Shown here: positions 1 to 6,875 of the stretch, in pieces
Layout: each line of letters begins with the position of its first letter
Position numbering within the stretch: position 1 is the stretch's first letter
Virus record (IMG/VR): IMGVR_UViG_3300034403_000282
Span: 1 to 44,410 of that record
Length of the DNA: 44,410 bases
Reading direction: 5' to 3' (one strand)
From: a virus
Made by a program: the position numbers and the translations under genes
Notes under the pieces: generated by a model
Database searches by the model: none
What the model was told of the DNA's origin: nothing
The model's input: the letters and a program-made list of their open reading frames with translations, nothing else

Positions 1-1
1 G

Positions 2-337
2 ACGAAGACGACGAAGACTCGCAAGAACAACCCGGTGCGGTGGGCGGTGCTTGACCCGTTCGATCGGGTAGCCTCGACTTATGACGAGCTGCCGGGTTCG
101 TGGGTAGGTCCGAGCGTGCTCGACCCCTACATCTGTATCGGGCCGGAGTTCGACAGCCTGTCCGACGCCAACGACTGGTTGCTGAAGCACGGTCGACCGG
201 ACCACGAGTTTCAACTGTTGCGCGTCACCAAGCGCGACATACACATCGAGCAGAAGCGTTCGATAGTGCAGCACGTTCTAGCGCTCACCGAACCATCAAC
301 AACTGAAGGAGAAAACGATGACGCAACGGAAGGTTAA
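2..337 (+). CDS. Hypothetical protein, probably 5'-truncated by window edge
   Basis: The frame is open from base 2, so this is probably the C-terminal part of a longer protein. A GTG at 35 could start a 100-aa version, but no Shine-Dalgarno sequence precedes it. The first visible residues are Lys/Thr-rich and linker-like; the rest is a compact sequence with several Trp and an acidic tail. The end overlaps the next gene by 20 bases, which suggests a common transcript. I do not recognise a family. Confidence 0.6.
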   Translation, partial: TKTTKTRKNNPVRWAVLDPFDRVASTYDELPGSWVGPSVLDPYICIGPEFDSLSDANDWLLKHGRPDHEFQLLRVTKRDIHIEQKRSIVQHVLALTEPSTTEGENDDATEG

Positions 338-743
338 AATCGAGCTGGGCGTGCCCATCCCCGCCGAGGCGGTGAAGGAGATCGCCCTCGACATGGCGAA
401 GCACCAGAGCGCGCTCATTCGGATGCGCGGCGAGTACAAGGACATCCAGCGGGAGTGGCGGGAGAAGATCAAGCACAAGGAGGGGGTCGTACAGGAGCTC
501 TGCGAGCGGGTCACGCAGGAGGAGCGGCTCGAGTTCGTTGACTGCGTCGAGGAGTACGACTGGGACCACCACAAGATTCGAGTGCGACGACTCGACACCA
601 ACGAGACGGTCGGCATCCGGGAGGCGTCCGAGGCCGAGCGGGAGTCCTTCGAGGAGCTCGATGGTGACCAACGGCAGACGGGGCTCGAGCTCGCAGCCGA
701 TGCCGATGAGGACAGCAGTGCCGAAGCATCCGCCCCCAGCTGA
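318..743 (+). CDS. Hypothetical charged helical protein
   Basis: 141 aa. The start is supported by a strong AAGGAGA Shine-Dalgarno sequence seven bases upstream of the ATG. The middle (about residues 40-115) is highly charged and probably helical, with clustered Glu, Arg and Lys. The C-terminus is a low-complexity acidic, Ser/Ala-rich tail. It sits just upstream of, and overlaps, the RusA-like gene, so it may act in the same recombination or DNA-processing step; that is inference from position only. No family recognised. Confidence 0.75.
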   Translation: MTQRKVKIELGVPIPAEAVKEIALDMAKHQSALIRMRGEYKDIQREWREKIKHKEGVVQELCERVTQEERLEFVDCVEEYDWDHHKIRVRRLDTNETVGIREASEAERESFEELDGDQRQTGLELAADADEDSSAEASAPS

Positions 744-1332
744 AGCGGTCGTCGAGGGTGCTACCTGGACGTTCCAGGTCGCATCCGAGCCGGTGGGCAA
801 GGCCTCCCACATCATTCGCCCAGGCGGCGCGCCCTGCAGGCTGTGCGGGCAGTCGAAGGCCTTCCCGTCGATAGGGCTGAAGGACAAGTCGCGCGCTTTC
901 GAGCTCGAGATCGGTCGCCTCGCCAAGGGTTGCCTGCCCGTTCTGGGCGCGTCGATGATCGCCATCGACGTCGAGAGCTACAAGAAGCGCCCGAAGCATC
1001 TCATCACACGCACGCGACCACGCGGGCCCATCCCCTGCCCGGTGAAGCCAGACGGCTCGAACATCCTGAAGTCCTGCGAGGACGCGCTGATGCGCTGTCG
1101 CCACTGTGGCAAGGCGGGCAGCAAGTGCAAGCAGCGCCACCACACCTACACACCGACGCTCAATGACGACGCCACGATCGTCGACACTCGGTGCCGCACC
1201 TTCTACACCAGCGTTCTCGACCTAAAAGCGAAGATTTCTCGGCCCGGCCGAATCGTCATCACCATCAGCGTGGTCGTCGCACCGGTCGCGGCTTTGGTGC
1301 AGCCCAGCTCCGAGAAGGTAAAGCTCCTTTAA
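706..1332 (+). CDS. RusA-like Holliday junction resolvase with zinc-knuckle-like insertion
   Basis: 208 aa. RusA family enzymes are small dimeric nucleases that cut Holliday junctions and resolve phage recombination intermediates. The family signature KPDxDNxxKxxxDAL...DDxxV is visible as KPDGSNILKSCEDALM at residues 114-129, followed by NDDATIVD at 153-160. Two oddities: the second Asp of the DxDN motif is Ser (S118), and about 20 residues with C131, C134, C141, H145 and H146 are inserted between the two catalytic blocks. Another CxxC lies at 44-47. Together these could bind zinc. RusA is usually about 120 aa, so this is long. ATG 706 is my choice; ATG 700 is in frame. The gene overlaps its upstream neighbour. 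Confidence 0.8.
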   Translation: MRTAVPKHPPPAEAVVEGATWTFQVASEPVGKASHIIRPGGAPCRLCGQSKAFPSIGLKDKSRAFELEIGRLAKGCLPVLGASMIAIDVESYKKRPKHLITRTRPRGPIPCPVKPDGSNILKSCEDALMRCRHCGKAGSKCKQRHHTYTPTLNDDATIVDTRCRTFYTSVLDLKAKISRPGRIVITISVVVAPVAALVQPSSEKVKLL

Positions 1333-1364
1333 CGCGAGAAGGTGTACTTTCTTGCGCGGAAGGC

Positions 1365-1392
1365 TTGCCAACGCCACCGCTGCGTCTATACT
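1365..1392 (+). promoter_or_regulatory. Sigma70-like promoter
   Basis: TTGCCA (1365-1370), a 16-base spacer and TATACT (1387-1392). Transcription would begin near 1399, placing the well-supported start codon at 1426 behind a short leader. The -10 lies within a small dyad, GTCTA (1384-1388) and TAGAC (1394-1398), which could be an operator. It follows the end of the RusA-like gene, so it would serve the genes from 1426 to 7791. Confidence 0.55.
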
Positions 1393-1425
1393 TTAGACAT
1401 GGGAACGACGACAACGGAGACGACG

Positions 1426-1689
1426 ATGACCAACTACGCCATACTGACCGACCTCACCCCCGAAAACGGTTCCATCGCCTTCGCGTCCAACGACACCGAC
1501 GAGTTCCTCGACGCGCTCGACGATTACGGCGACAACATCCTCATCGCCACCATCACCGACGAGCAGTGCGAGGCCGACCGCGTCCGCCTCGCCGCGGTCA
1601 CGGTGGTGACGGACGTCCACGCGCACATCGCGGGCGTGGTCACCGAGCGCGTATGCGCGAACTACGTCGACCCAGACCTGGGCTGGTAG
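1426..1689 (+). CDS. Hypothetical acidic protein
   Basis: 87 aa. The start at 1426 has a GGAG Shine-Dalgarno sequence at good spacing. Upstream in-frame starts at 1342 and 1399 lie before or at the predicted transcription start and lack a ribosome site. The protein is acidic with alternating hydrophobic stretches (NILIATITDE, VTVVTDVHAHIAG), suggesting a small alpha/beta fold. First gene after the promoter at 1365-1392. No family recognised. Confidence 0.7.
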   Translation: MTNYAILTDLTPENGSIAFASNDTDEFLDALDDYGDNILIATITDEQCEADRVRLAAVTVVTDVHAHIAGVVTERVCANYVDPDLGW

Positions 1690-1732
1690 ACGACCAATCA
1701 CCGGCTCGATGAGCCAAACCAAGGAGAAGAAG

Positions 1733-1780
1733 ATGCCGAAGACCTACACCACCGAAGAACTCACATTGGGGCTAATCTGA
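1733..1780 (+). CDS. 15-codon mini-ORF coupled to next gene
   Basis: ATG at 1733 follows a strong AAGGAG sequence and encodes 15 residues (MPKTYTTEELTLGLI). Its TGA shares bases with the ATG of the next gene (TGATG at 1778-1782). The next gene has no good ribosome site of its own, so this short frame probably loads ribosomes for it by translational coupling. An in-frame ATG at 1709 lacks a Shine-Dalgarno sequence. Whether the peptide itself has a function is unknown. Confidence 0.5.
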   Translation: MPKTYTTEELTLGLI

Positions 1781-2091
1781 TGACCGACGAACAACGCATC
1801 GAGCGGCTCGCCCTCAGCTTTCCCTCCATCCGCAGCAACGTCGAGATGGGATACGTTCCCGGCATCTCGCCCTGGGACCCGACCACGTTCTACGAGTACC
1901 TTGCCGCGCCGGCAATGGAGCACGGCTCCGGTCTGAAGCAGGCGCTCGGGTTCATCTGGTACGTCTGGTCGGGCCGGACGGTCGACGCGAATGAAGCGTT
2001 CGACTTCGACCTCCGGATGGCCTTCGGGCGCTGGGATCCTCCGCACGAAGCAGCCTGGAAGGCATGGGCCGCCAAGGCGTGGTGGGCATAG
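1780..2091 (+). CDS. Hypothetical tryptophan-rich protein
   Basis: 103 aa. The start is fixed by the overlap with the preceding 15-codon frame. The sequence is rich in Trp and other aromatics, especially at the C-terminus (AAWKAWAAKAWWA), and begins with an acidic helical stretch. The C-terminal part could form an amphipathic helix. Its end overlaps the next frame by 28 bases, or by one base if that gene starts at GTG 2091. No family recognised. Confidence 0.7.
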   Translation: MTDEQRIERLALSFPSIRSNVEMGYVPGISPWDPTTFYEYLAAPAMEHGSGLKQALGFIWYVWSGRTVDANEAFDFDLRMAFGRWDPPHEAAWKAWAAKAWWA

Positions 2092-2345
2092 TGCGCCCGC
2101 TGCCGCTCGAGGACGACTCGGTCGTCGACTTCGACACGCTCGAGCCGAAGCCCTACGGCTACCGCTCGAGCACCCACAATCTCACCGTCGAGGGACTCGG
2201 CGCCGGACGCTTCTGTATCCGGTACCGGGACACCCGCGGCATTTCCCAGTACGTCACCGGGCCATGGTCCGGCGACGGACGCTCCGCTCGAGCGCATGCT
2301 CGGCGGCTCATCAAAAAGGGCGGGATCGCCCAAAGGACCAACTAA
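2064..2345 (+). CDS. Hypothetical small protein
   Basis: 93 aa from ATG 2064. A GTG at 2091 that overlaps the upstream TAG by one base would give 84 aa and matches the tight-overlap style of neighbouring genes; the choice is open. The protein has a central beta-rich stretch (TVEGLGAGRFCIRYRD) and a basic C-terminus (ARRLIKKGG), consistent with a small nucleic-acid-associated fold, but nothing specific can be assigned. Confidence 0.65.
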   Translation: MGRQGVVGIVRPLPLEDDSVVDFDTLEPKPYGYRSSTHNLTVEGLGAGRFCIRYRDTRGISQYVTGPWSGDGRSARAHARRLIKKGGIAQRTN

Positions 2346-2719
2346 TGCAGACCGTGACGATGAAGCTGAAAGATGCCGACGCCGACAAAATTTCCGTCCT
2401 CCCCAACGGCACCCGGACGGTCGTCATGACGAACGCGTCCATCGCCCTGCTCGAGCTCGCTGCCATCGCCACGAAGCACCTCGATGATGCGCTGCTGAAT
2501 AAGAGCGAGGCGCTGATTCTCATGATCGAGGCGGCGGCGGCGACCTTTGCGCTCGACTGTCTCGAGATTCTCTGCTTCGACCGCGACAAGCTGCGCGGCC
2601 TCGCCACCGCGCACGGCATCACCGTCAGCGATGAGGACCAGTCGGTCATCCTCGTGCTCGGTCAGCTGCTCGCGACATCCAAGCGAGCCTACGACCGCAT
2701 CACCTTCGGAGCTGCCTGA
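2345..2719 (+). CDS. Hypothetical helical protein
   Basis: 124 aa. The ATG at 2345 overlaps the upstream TAA by one base. The protein begins with a short beta-like segment (TVTMKLKDADADKISVL) and continues as Ala/Leu-rich helices. Two Cys lie close together (about residues 63 and 68). It ends in a TGATG overlap with the zinc-ribbon-like gene. No family recognised; apparently a phage-specific accessory protein. Confidence 0.7.
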   Translation: MQTVTMKLKDADADKISVLPNGTRTVVMTNASIALLELAAIATKHLDDALLNKSEALILMIEAAAATFALDCLEILCFDRDKLRGLATAHGITVSDEDQSVILVLGQLLATSKRAYDRITFGAA

Positions 2720-2928
2720 TGCAGAGAACCTACACATGCCAGGGACCGGGCTGCCGTCGGTCCTGCGACTTCTCGAGTCAGTACTGCGTGAAGTGCGAGC
2801 GGGCTATCGACGAACTCCGCGACGGTGAGGAGCTCGACGAGGAGAGCGAGGACGACTACCCCGGGCCCGACGAGGACGACTTCGACGATGGCCAGGACTA
2901 CGAGGTCGACTGGGAATCGCCGCTATGA
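2719..2928 (+). CDS. Small zinc-ribbon-like acidic protein
   Basis: 69 aa. Cysteines at about 7, 12, 16, 23 and 26, including CVKC, form a pattern suited to one bound zinc. From residue 33 onward the protein is almost entirely Asp/Glu. A zinc knuckle plus acidic tail could bind a protein partner or mimic DNA, but no function is shown. The stop (TGA 2926-2928) is in frame with the MT-A70 remnant that follows, so the present C-terminus may have been shaped by the same deletion. Confidence 0.7.
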   Translation: MQRTYTCQGPGCRRSCDFSSQYCVKCERAIDELRDGEELDEESEDDYPGPDEDDFDDGQDYEVDWESPL

Positions 2929-3042
2929 CCGACACCCGGTCCCCGGTTGGAGCTTTTCGCCCGCCAGCCGCGCGAGGGTTGGGACGCCATGGGCAACGAG
3001 ATCGACGGCCACGTCTTCGGTCGTCAGGGGAAGCTAGTATGA
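2929..3042 (+). pseudogene. C-terminal remnant of an MT-A70 adenine methyltransferase
   Basis: After the stop of the preceding gene, 37 sense codons continue in the same frame and include RLELFARQPREGWDAMGNEI. This matches the conserved end of MT-A70 family methyltransferases (ELFAR...GW..WGNE), also seen in the intact homologue at 6872-7441 as YVEFFGRVDRPGWTSVG. No start codon or N-terminal domain is present. The TGA (3040-3042) overlaps the helicase ATG (3039), preserving the coupling expected of a real upstream gene. I infer that most of a second MT-A70 gene was deleted. Confidence 0.65.
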
Positions 3043-4424
3043 TGACAGAAAGCTACGGTAATTTCGTTGAAGGCAAGCGGGTGGAGGTTCTCCCTGTAGG
3101 GTTCGATGCCCCCGAGTTGTCTGCTCAACTGTTCGACTTCCAACGCGAAACCGTGCTGTGTGCGCTGCGGAAGGGTCGCGCCTCCATATTTTACGACTGC
3201 GGACTCGGCAAGACCTTCATGCAGTTGGAGTGGGCGCGGTGCGTGGCTGAGAAGACCGGCAAGCCCGTCCTGGTGTTGGCACCGCTCGCCGTGGGCTACC
3301 AGACCCAAGCGGAAGGGGGGCGGTTCGGCATCCCCGTCAGTATCGCGAAGGACCAAACAGGCATAGGTGACCGCGGCATCTACGTCACCAACTACGAACG
3401 CTTGCAGAAGTTCGACGCGGGAGTGTTCGGCGGGGTCGTGCTCGACGAGAGCAGTATCCTCAAGTCCTACATGGGAAAAACCAAGCGGAACCTCCTGACG
3501 GCGTTCAAAAATACCCCGTTCCGACTGTGTTGCACAGCGACACCCGCGCCAAACGACCACCTCGAACTCGGCAACCACTGCGAGTTTCTCGGCGTCATGA
3601 CCAGCCATGAGATGATAGCGCGCTGGTTCATCAACGATCTATCGCTGTTCGGCACCTACCGCCTCAAGGGCCACGCGCGGGTGGCATTCTGGGATTGGGT
3701 TTCGAGTTGGGCTCGAGCCGCTGAGAGCCCGGCGGACTTGGGCTATGAGGCGAGCGCCTTCGTCCTACCCCCCCTGGATACCTGTCCAATCAACGTCACG
3801 GTAGACCTGACGGCAGACCGCGCGGACGGACAGTTGTTCCGAATGCCGGAGATGTCAGCCACATCCATCCACCGCGAGAAGCGAAGAACGGCCGACGCTC
3901 GGGCGCTAGCCATTGCTGAGAAGGTACGCGCGGAGCCTGACGAGCCCTGGCTCATTTGGGTAGACACCAACTACGAGGCTGACGCTCTATCTGCGGTGCT
4001 TCCCGAAGTCGTCGAGGTCGCGGGAAAGGACAGCATCGCCACGAAGGAGAAGCGACTCCTCGGGTTCACCCGGGGCGAAGTTCAGTGGCTCATGACCAAG
4101 CCAAAAATCGCCGGGTTCGGGCTCAACTGGCAACACTGCGCGCGCGTGGCGTTCATGGGTCCCACCTTCAGTTATGAGGGCTTCTACCAAGCCGTCCGAC
4201 GTGTGTGGCGCTTCGGTCAGCTGCGACCCGTGAAGGTGTTCATCGCGATGGCGACCACCGAAAGCCACATTTACCACGTGATGACCCGGAAGGCCGACGC
4301 GCATGTCGAAATGAAGCGCGAAATGCATGCGGCCATGCGACGAGCTCACAGCAAGGAATCGCCCAAAATGGGCTACGAACCTCACCACAAAGCAAGGATT
4401 CCGTCATGGTTCAGAACCACATAG
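3039..4424 (+). CDS. SNF2/DEAD-type helicase
   Basis: 461 aa superfamily 2 ATPase. Visible motifs: a Q-motif-like FDFQRET near residue 33, Walker A GLGKT at 55-59, Walker B-like DESS at 136-139, TATP at 166-169, and a C-terminal motif VI region GFYQAVRRVWRFGQ of the SNF2 type. Such proteins are commonly found next to a DNA methyltransferase in phages and may remodel DNA or recombination intermediates. ATG 3039 follows AGGGGAAG. An in-frame ATG at 2925 would add 38 Arg/Pro-rich residues in the region of the MT-A70 remnant and is less likely. Overlaps the next gene by 19 bases. Confidence 0.85.
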   Translation: MMTESYGNFVEGKRVEVLPVGFDAPELSAQLFDFQRETVLCALRKGRASIFYDCGLGKTFMQLEWARCVAEKTGKPVLVLAPLAVGYQTQAEGGRFGIPVSIAKDQTGIGDRGIYVTNYERLQKFDAGVFGGVVLDESSILKSYMGKTKRNLLTAFKNTPFRLCCTATPAPNDHLELGNHCEFLGVMTSHEMIARWFINDLSLFGTYRLKGHARVAFWDWVSSWARAAESPADLGYEASAFVLPPLDTCPINVTVDLTADRADGQLFRMPEMSATSIHREKRRTADARALAIAEKVRAEPDEPWLIWVDTNYEADALSAVLPEVVEVAGKDSIATKEKRLLGFTRGEVQWLMTKPKIAGFGLNWQHCARVAFMGPTFSYEGFYQAVRRVWRFGQLRPVKVFIAMATTESHIYHVMTRKADAHVEMKREMHAAMRRAHSKESPKMGYEPHHKARIPSWFRTT

Positions 4425-5323
4425 CCTGCACAGGCTCGGCCACAGGGGACGACTGGGCGCTCTACCAGGGCGACTGCGTCGAGGTCTCACGGCAGATGCC
4501 TCCGAACAGCGTCGACCTCGCGCTTTACTCCCCGCCGTTCTCCAGCCTCTACACTTACAGCGACAGCGAGCGCGACATGGGTAACAGCGTCGACGACGAC
4601 GAGTTTTTGCGGCACTACCGCTACCTGGTGGACGAGTTGTTTCGGATAGTCCGTCCCGGCCGCATCGTCGCCGTCCACTGCAAGGATCTGGTGAACTACA
4701 AGGGACGTGATGGCGAGTCGGGACTGCGGGACTTTCCCGGGGAGCTAATCCGCGTGCATCGCGAGGCCGGGTTTGCCTACCACAGCCGCACTACGGTGTG
4801 GAAGTGCCCCGTGGTTGAGATGCAGCGGACCAAGTCGCACGGCCTGCTTTACAAGCAACTCCGCGCCGATTCGACGTTCAGCCGTCAGGGCTTAGCCGAG
4901 TATGTCCTAGCCTTTCGGCGCTGGCCCAAAACGGAAGAAGAGGCGGAATCCATTCAGCCGGTGACCCAAACTCGCGCCGACTTCTCCCTAAATCAGTGGC
5001 AGGAATGGGCGTCTCCGGTGTGGATGGACATCAACCAAACGAACGTCCTCAACGCAAAACTGGGGCGCGACGAATTGGACGAGCGCCATATGTGCCCGCT
5101 CCAACTCGACCTAATCGAACGGTGCGTCAAGCTGTGGTCCAACCCCGGGGATGTGGTGCTGTCGCCATTCGCTGGCGTTGGTAGCGAGGGCGTTGTCGCG
5201 CGACGATTCGGACGCCGGTTCGTGGGCGTAGAACTCAAGGAAAGTTACTTCAAGCAGGCGCAACGCAACCTCGAAGAAACCCGAATCGTACAGAGGGACC
5301 TGTTTGCGGCGGGCGGGCGATAG
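4406..5323 (+). CDS. DNA N4-cytosine/N6-adenine methyltransferase (beta class)
   Basis: 305 aa. The circularly permuted order of a beta-class amino-methyltransferase is clear. The catalytic SPPF motif (motif IV) is at residues 42-45, and the AdoMet-binding motif I (LSPFAGVGSEG) is near the C-terminus, followed by GRRFVGVELKESYFKQA. The enzyme would methylate an exocyclic amino group in DNA, probably to protect phage DNA from restriction. SPPF/SPPY variants are often N4-cytosine enzymes, but the base cannot be decided here. ATG 4406 has AAGGA upstream; the end of the helicase gene overlaps it. Confidence 0.88.
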   Translation: MVQNHIACTGSATGDDWALYQGDCVEVSRQMPPNSVDLALYSPPFSSLYTYSDSERDMGNSVDDDEFLRHYRYLVDELFRIVRPGRIVAVHCKDLVNYKGRDGESGLRDFPGELIRVHREAGFAYHSRTTVWKCPVVEMQRTKSHGLLYKQLRADSTFSRQGLAEYVLAFRRWPKTEEEAESIQPVTQTRADFSLNQWQEWASPVWMDINQTNVLNAKLGRDELDERHMCPLQLDLIERCVKLWSNPGDVVLSPFAGVGSEGVVARRFGRRFVGVELKESYFKQAQRNLEETRIVQRDLFAAGGR

Positions 5324-5435
5324 TGAACGATCCGGTCCCCACCTCCGACCTCGAGACGGCCCGGTGAAGCCCGCGCCGGCCTCGATTCCCATAAGGGCCT
5401 CGACCATGGCGGAGAGTGGCGGGGTCGACTGGTGA
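5323..5435 (+). other. Two coupled nano-ORFs (14 and 23 codons)
   Basis: Two short frames fill the gap between the methyltransferase and the next gene. GTG 5323 to TGA 5367 encodes 14 aa and overlaps the methyltransferase TAG by one base. GTG 5364 to TGA 5435 encodes 23 aa. Each joins the next through a GTGA overlap, and the second does the same with the gene at 5432. The chain of exact GTGA junctions suggests translational coupling, but the peptides may have no role and chance cannot be excluded at this length. Confidence 0.35.
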
Positions 5436-5737
5436 AGCTGTCGCTAGTTCCGATCACCATCGGAGACGCCAAGACCTTTGTCGCAGCGCAGGTGTGGGTC
5501 AAGGCGGATGATGCTCCCATGGACTGCGATGGCTCTGGCGATTGCCCTTGGTGCTGTGAGCTTGATGGCAGTTCCGGTGGTCCGTGTCCTTTCGCCGCGG
5601 ACACCCCCCCCCATTGTAAAAACTTGGAGGGCGGCGCGGTTTACTGCCCCGGAAAATATCCGCGCGCATGCGAGCCCCCAGCCCACCACACCATCGCCCG
5701 CGGCCCACCACGGGGCGGCCCACCGAGCACCACATGA
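5432..5737 (+). CDS. Cysteine-rich hypothetical protein
   Basis: 101 aa from GTG 5432, which overlaps the preceding nano-ORF by GTGA. Cysteines cluster in the middle (DCDGSGDCPWCCELDG, then four more), consistent with two zinc sites. A run of nine C residues at 5605-5613 lies within it; cysteines continue in frame past the run, so the frame shown is probably correct. The last 20 residues are Pro/Gly/Arg-rich and look disordered. The stop overlaps the next ATG by ATGA. Confidence 0.6.
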   Translation: MKLSLVPITIGDAKTFVAAQVWVKADDAPMDCDGSGDCPWCCELDGSSGGPCPFAADTPPHCKNLEGGAVYCPGKYPRACEPPAHHTIARGPPRGGPPSTT

Positions 5738-5925
5738 CACCTAGAGAAACCATTTCAGTGCTCGAAGGCATCATTGAAACCGCAGAGGAAGACCGCCGCC
5801 CCATTGGCATGGTGATAGCGATAGATCTTGGGGATGGAGCAACGGCCACCATCATAGCCGGCGACTGCTCCGGCCTCGCGGCCATAGTCGCCGCCGCCAA
5901 CGGGGTGTTGCATGCGGGCGCTTGA
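5734..5925 (+). CDS. Hypothetical small acidic protein
   Basis: 63 aa. ATG 5734 overlaps the upstream TGA (ATGA); longer in-frame extensions upstream are Pro/His-rich shadow sequence. The N-terminal half is an acidic helix, and the C-terminal half is Ala/Gly-rich with hydrophobic residues (TIIAGDCSGLAAIVAAA). It overlaps the start of the C5-methyltransferase by 14 bases. No family recognised. Confidence 0.6.
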   Translation: MTPRETISVLEGIIETAEEDRRPIGMVIAIDLGDGATATIIAGDCSGLAAIVAAANGVLHAGA

Positions 5926-6526
5926 CCTATTCTGCGGCGCGGGCGGTGCGAGCATGGGCCTGCACCGCGCGGGCTTTGAGGTGGTGGGTGTAGACCTTGC
6001 GCCCCAGCCCAACTACCCCTTCGAGTTCCACCAGGCCGACGCGCTCGAGCACCCGCTGGATGGCTTTGACCTCATCTGGGCGAGCCCGCCCTGCCAGGGC
6101 TTCACCAGCTACAAGCGGCGGCCCGGACACGTACGCCCCTGCGCCAACCTCATCCCCCAGACACGCGAGCGTCTCCTGGCATCGGGCACCCCCTACATCA
6201 TCGAGAACGTCCCTGGCGCCATCGCCCAGCTTCGCCACCCTGTGCAGCTGTGCGGCTCAAGCTTTGGGCTGGACGTGAGGCGCCACCGCCTGTTCGAGAC
6301 GTCTTTCTACGCGCTCGCGCCGGCGTGTGACCACGGCTGGCAAACGCCACGCTTCCCGCCAGCCACCAACCGCACCAACCTCCGAAGCACGGTGGAGGTG
6401 GGGGTGTGGCGTATTGCGCTCGAGGTTCAGCAGCGCGCAATGGGAATTGACTGGATGACTCGCCCGGAGCTCTCTCAAGCAATACCCCCGGCGTACTCAC
6501 GGTTCCTGGCAGGGTTTACCCCATGA
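5912..6526 (+). CDS. Compact DNA C5-cytosine methyltransferase
   Basis: 204 aa. Motif I DLFCGAGG (residues 5-12), motif IV SPPCQGF with catalytic Cys61, motif VI ENV (98-100), motif VIII RRHRLFE (124-130) and a motif X-like AIPPAYS near the C-terminus are all present. The protein transfers a methyl group to cytosine C5 in DNA. It is much shorter than bacterial M.HhaI-type enzymes (over 320 aa): the target-recognition region between motifs VIII and X is only about 60 residues. Such minimal forms are known from phages. The start overlaps the previous gene. Confidence 0.9.
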   Translation: MRALDLFCGAGGASMGLHRAGFEVVGVDLAPQPNYPFEFHQADALEHPLDGFDLIWASPPCQGFTSYKRRPGHVRPCANLIPQTRERLLASGTPYIIENVPGAIAQLRHPVQLCGSSFGLDVRRHRLFETSFYALAPACDHGWQTPRFPPATNRTNLRSTVEVGVWRIALEVQQRAMGIDWMTRPELSQAIPPAYSRFLAGFTP

Positions 6527-6744
6527 CTGACCCCACCGCCATAGCCCACTTGCAATCCCTCGACCTACCCGCCGCGCGTGAGTACGTGAAGACACTGTGG
6601 GCCGAAGCCACCATATGCAGCATCCGCGGCCGCGACGCCGAGGGCCTTGGCTGCATCTTCGGTATCGGGTTCCTCGCAGGCCGCTTCCCAGAGATAGCAT
6701 CGGGCCTGGGTGTCACCCTCATGGGGCAGGAGGCGAGCGCATGA
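6523..6744 (+). CDS. Hypothetical small protein
   Basis: 73 aa, joined to the C5-methyltransferase by an ATGA overlap and to the next gene by another. It is a mostly helical sequence with a Gly/Phe-rich segment (LGCIFGIGFLAGRF) that is hydrophobic but too short and interrupted for a confident membrane helix. Position suggests co-translation with the methyltransferases. No family recognised. Confidence 0.65.
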   Translation: MTDPTAIAHLQSLDLPAAREYVKTLWAEATICSIRGRDAEGLGCIFGIGFLAGRFPEIASGLGVTLMGQEASA

Positions 6745-6875
6745 GTTACCCCTACGACACCTGGCGTCAAGCGAGAGGACCGCATGACGGGGGCGGCGGC
6801 TCGTGGTCTCGAACGAACCGGCCCCGGGTAGACGCGCATCCGTTGCAGCGAAAACTCCGCTGGGAGGCATCATGA
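6741..6875 (+). CDS. Hypothetical 44-aa basic protein
   Basis: Short gene held between two exact ATGA overlaps, with the gene at 6523 upstream and the MT-A70-like gene downstream. It has a Gly run followed by a basic Trp-containing tail (VDAHPLQRKLRWEAS). The double ATGA junction is the main support. The sequence alone gives no function, and its main effect could be to carry ribosomes to the methyltransferase start. Confidence 0.5.
   Translation: MSYPYDTWRQARGPHDGGGGSWSRTNRPRVDAHPLQRKLRWEAS

Noticed and set aside
2925-3038. N-terminal extension of the SNF2 helicase from ATG 2925
   Set aside because: 38 Arg/Pro-rich residues out of frame with the MT-A70 remnant; ATG 3039 has a better ribosome site.
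5605-5613. Nine-C run as a phase-variable switch
   Set aside because: Cysteine pattern continues in frame after the run; no sign of an alternative frame product. Could be a sequencing-error site only.
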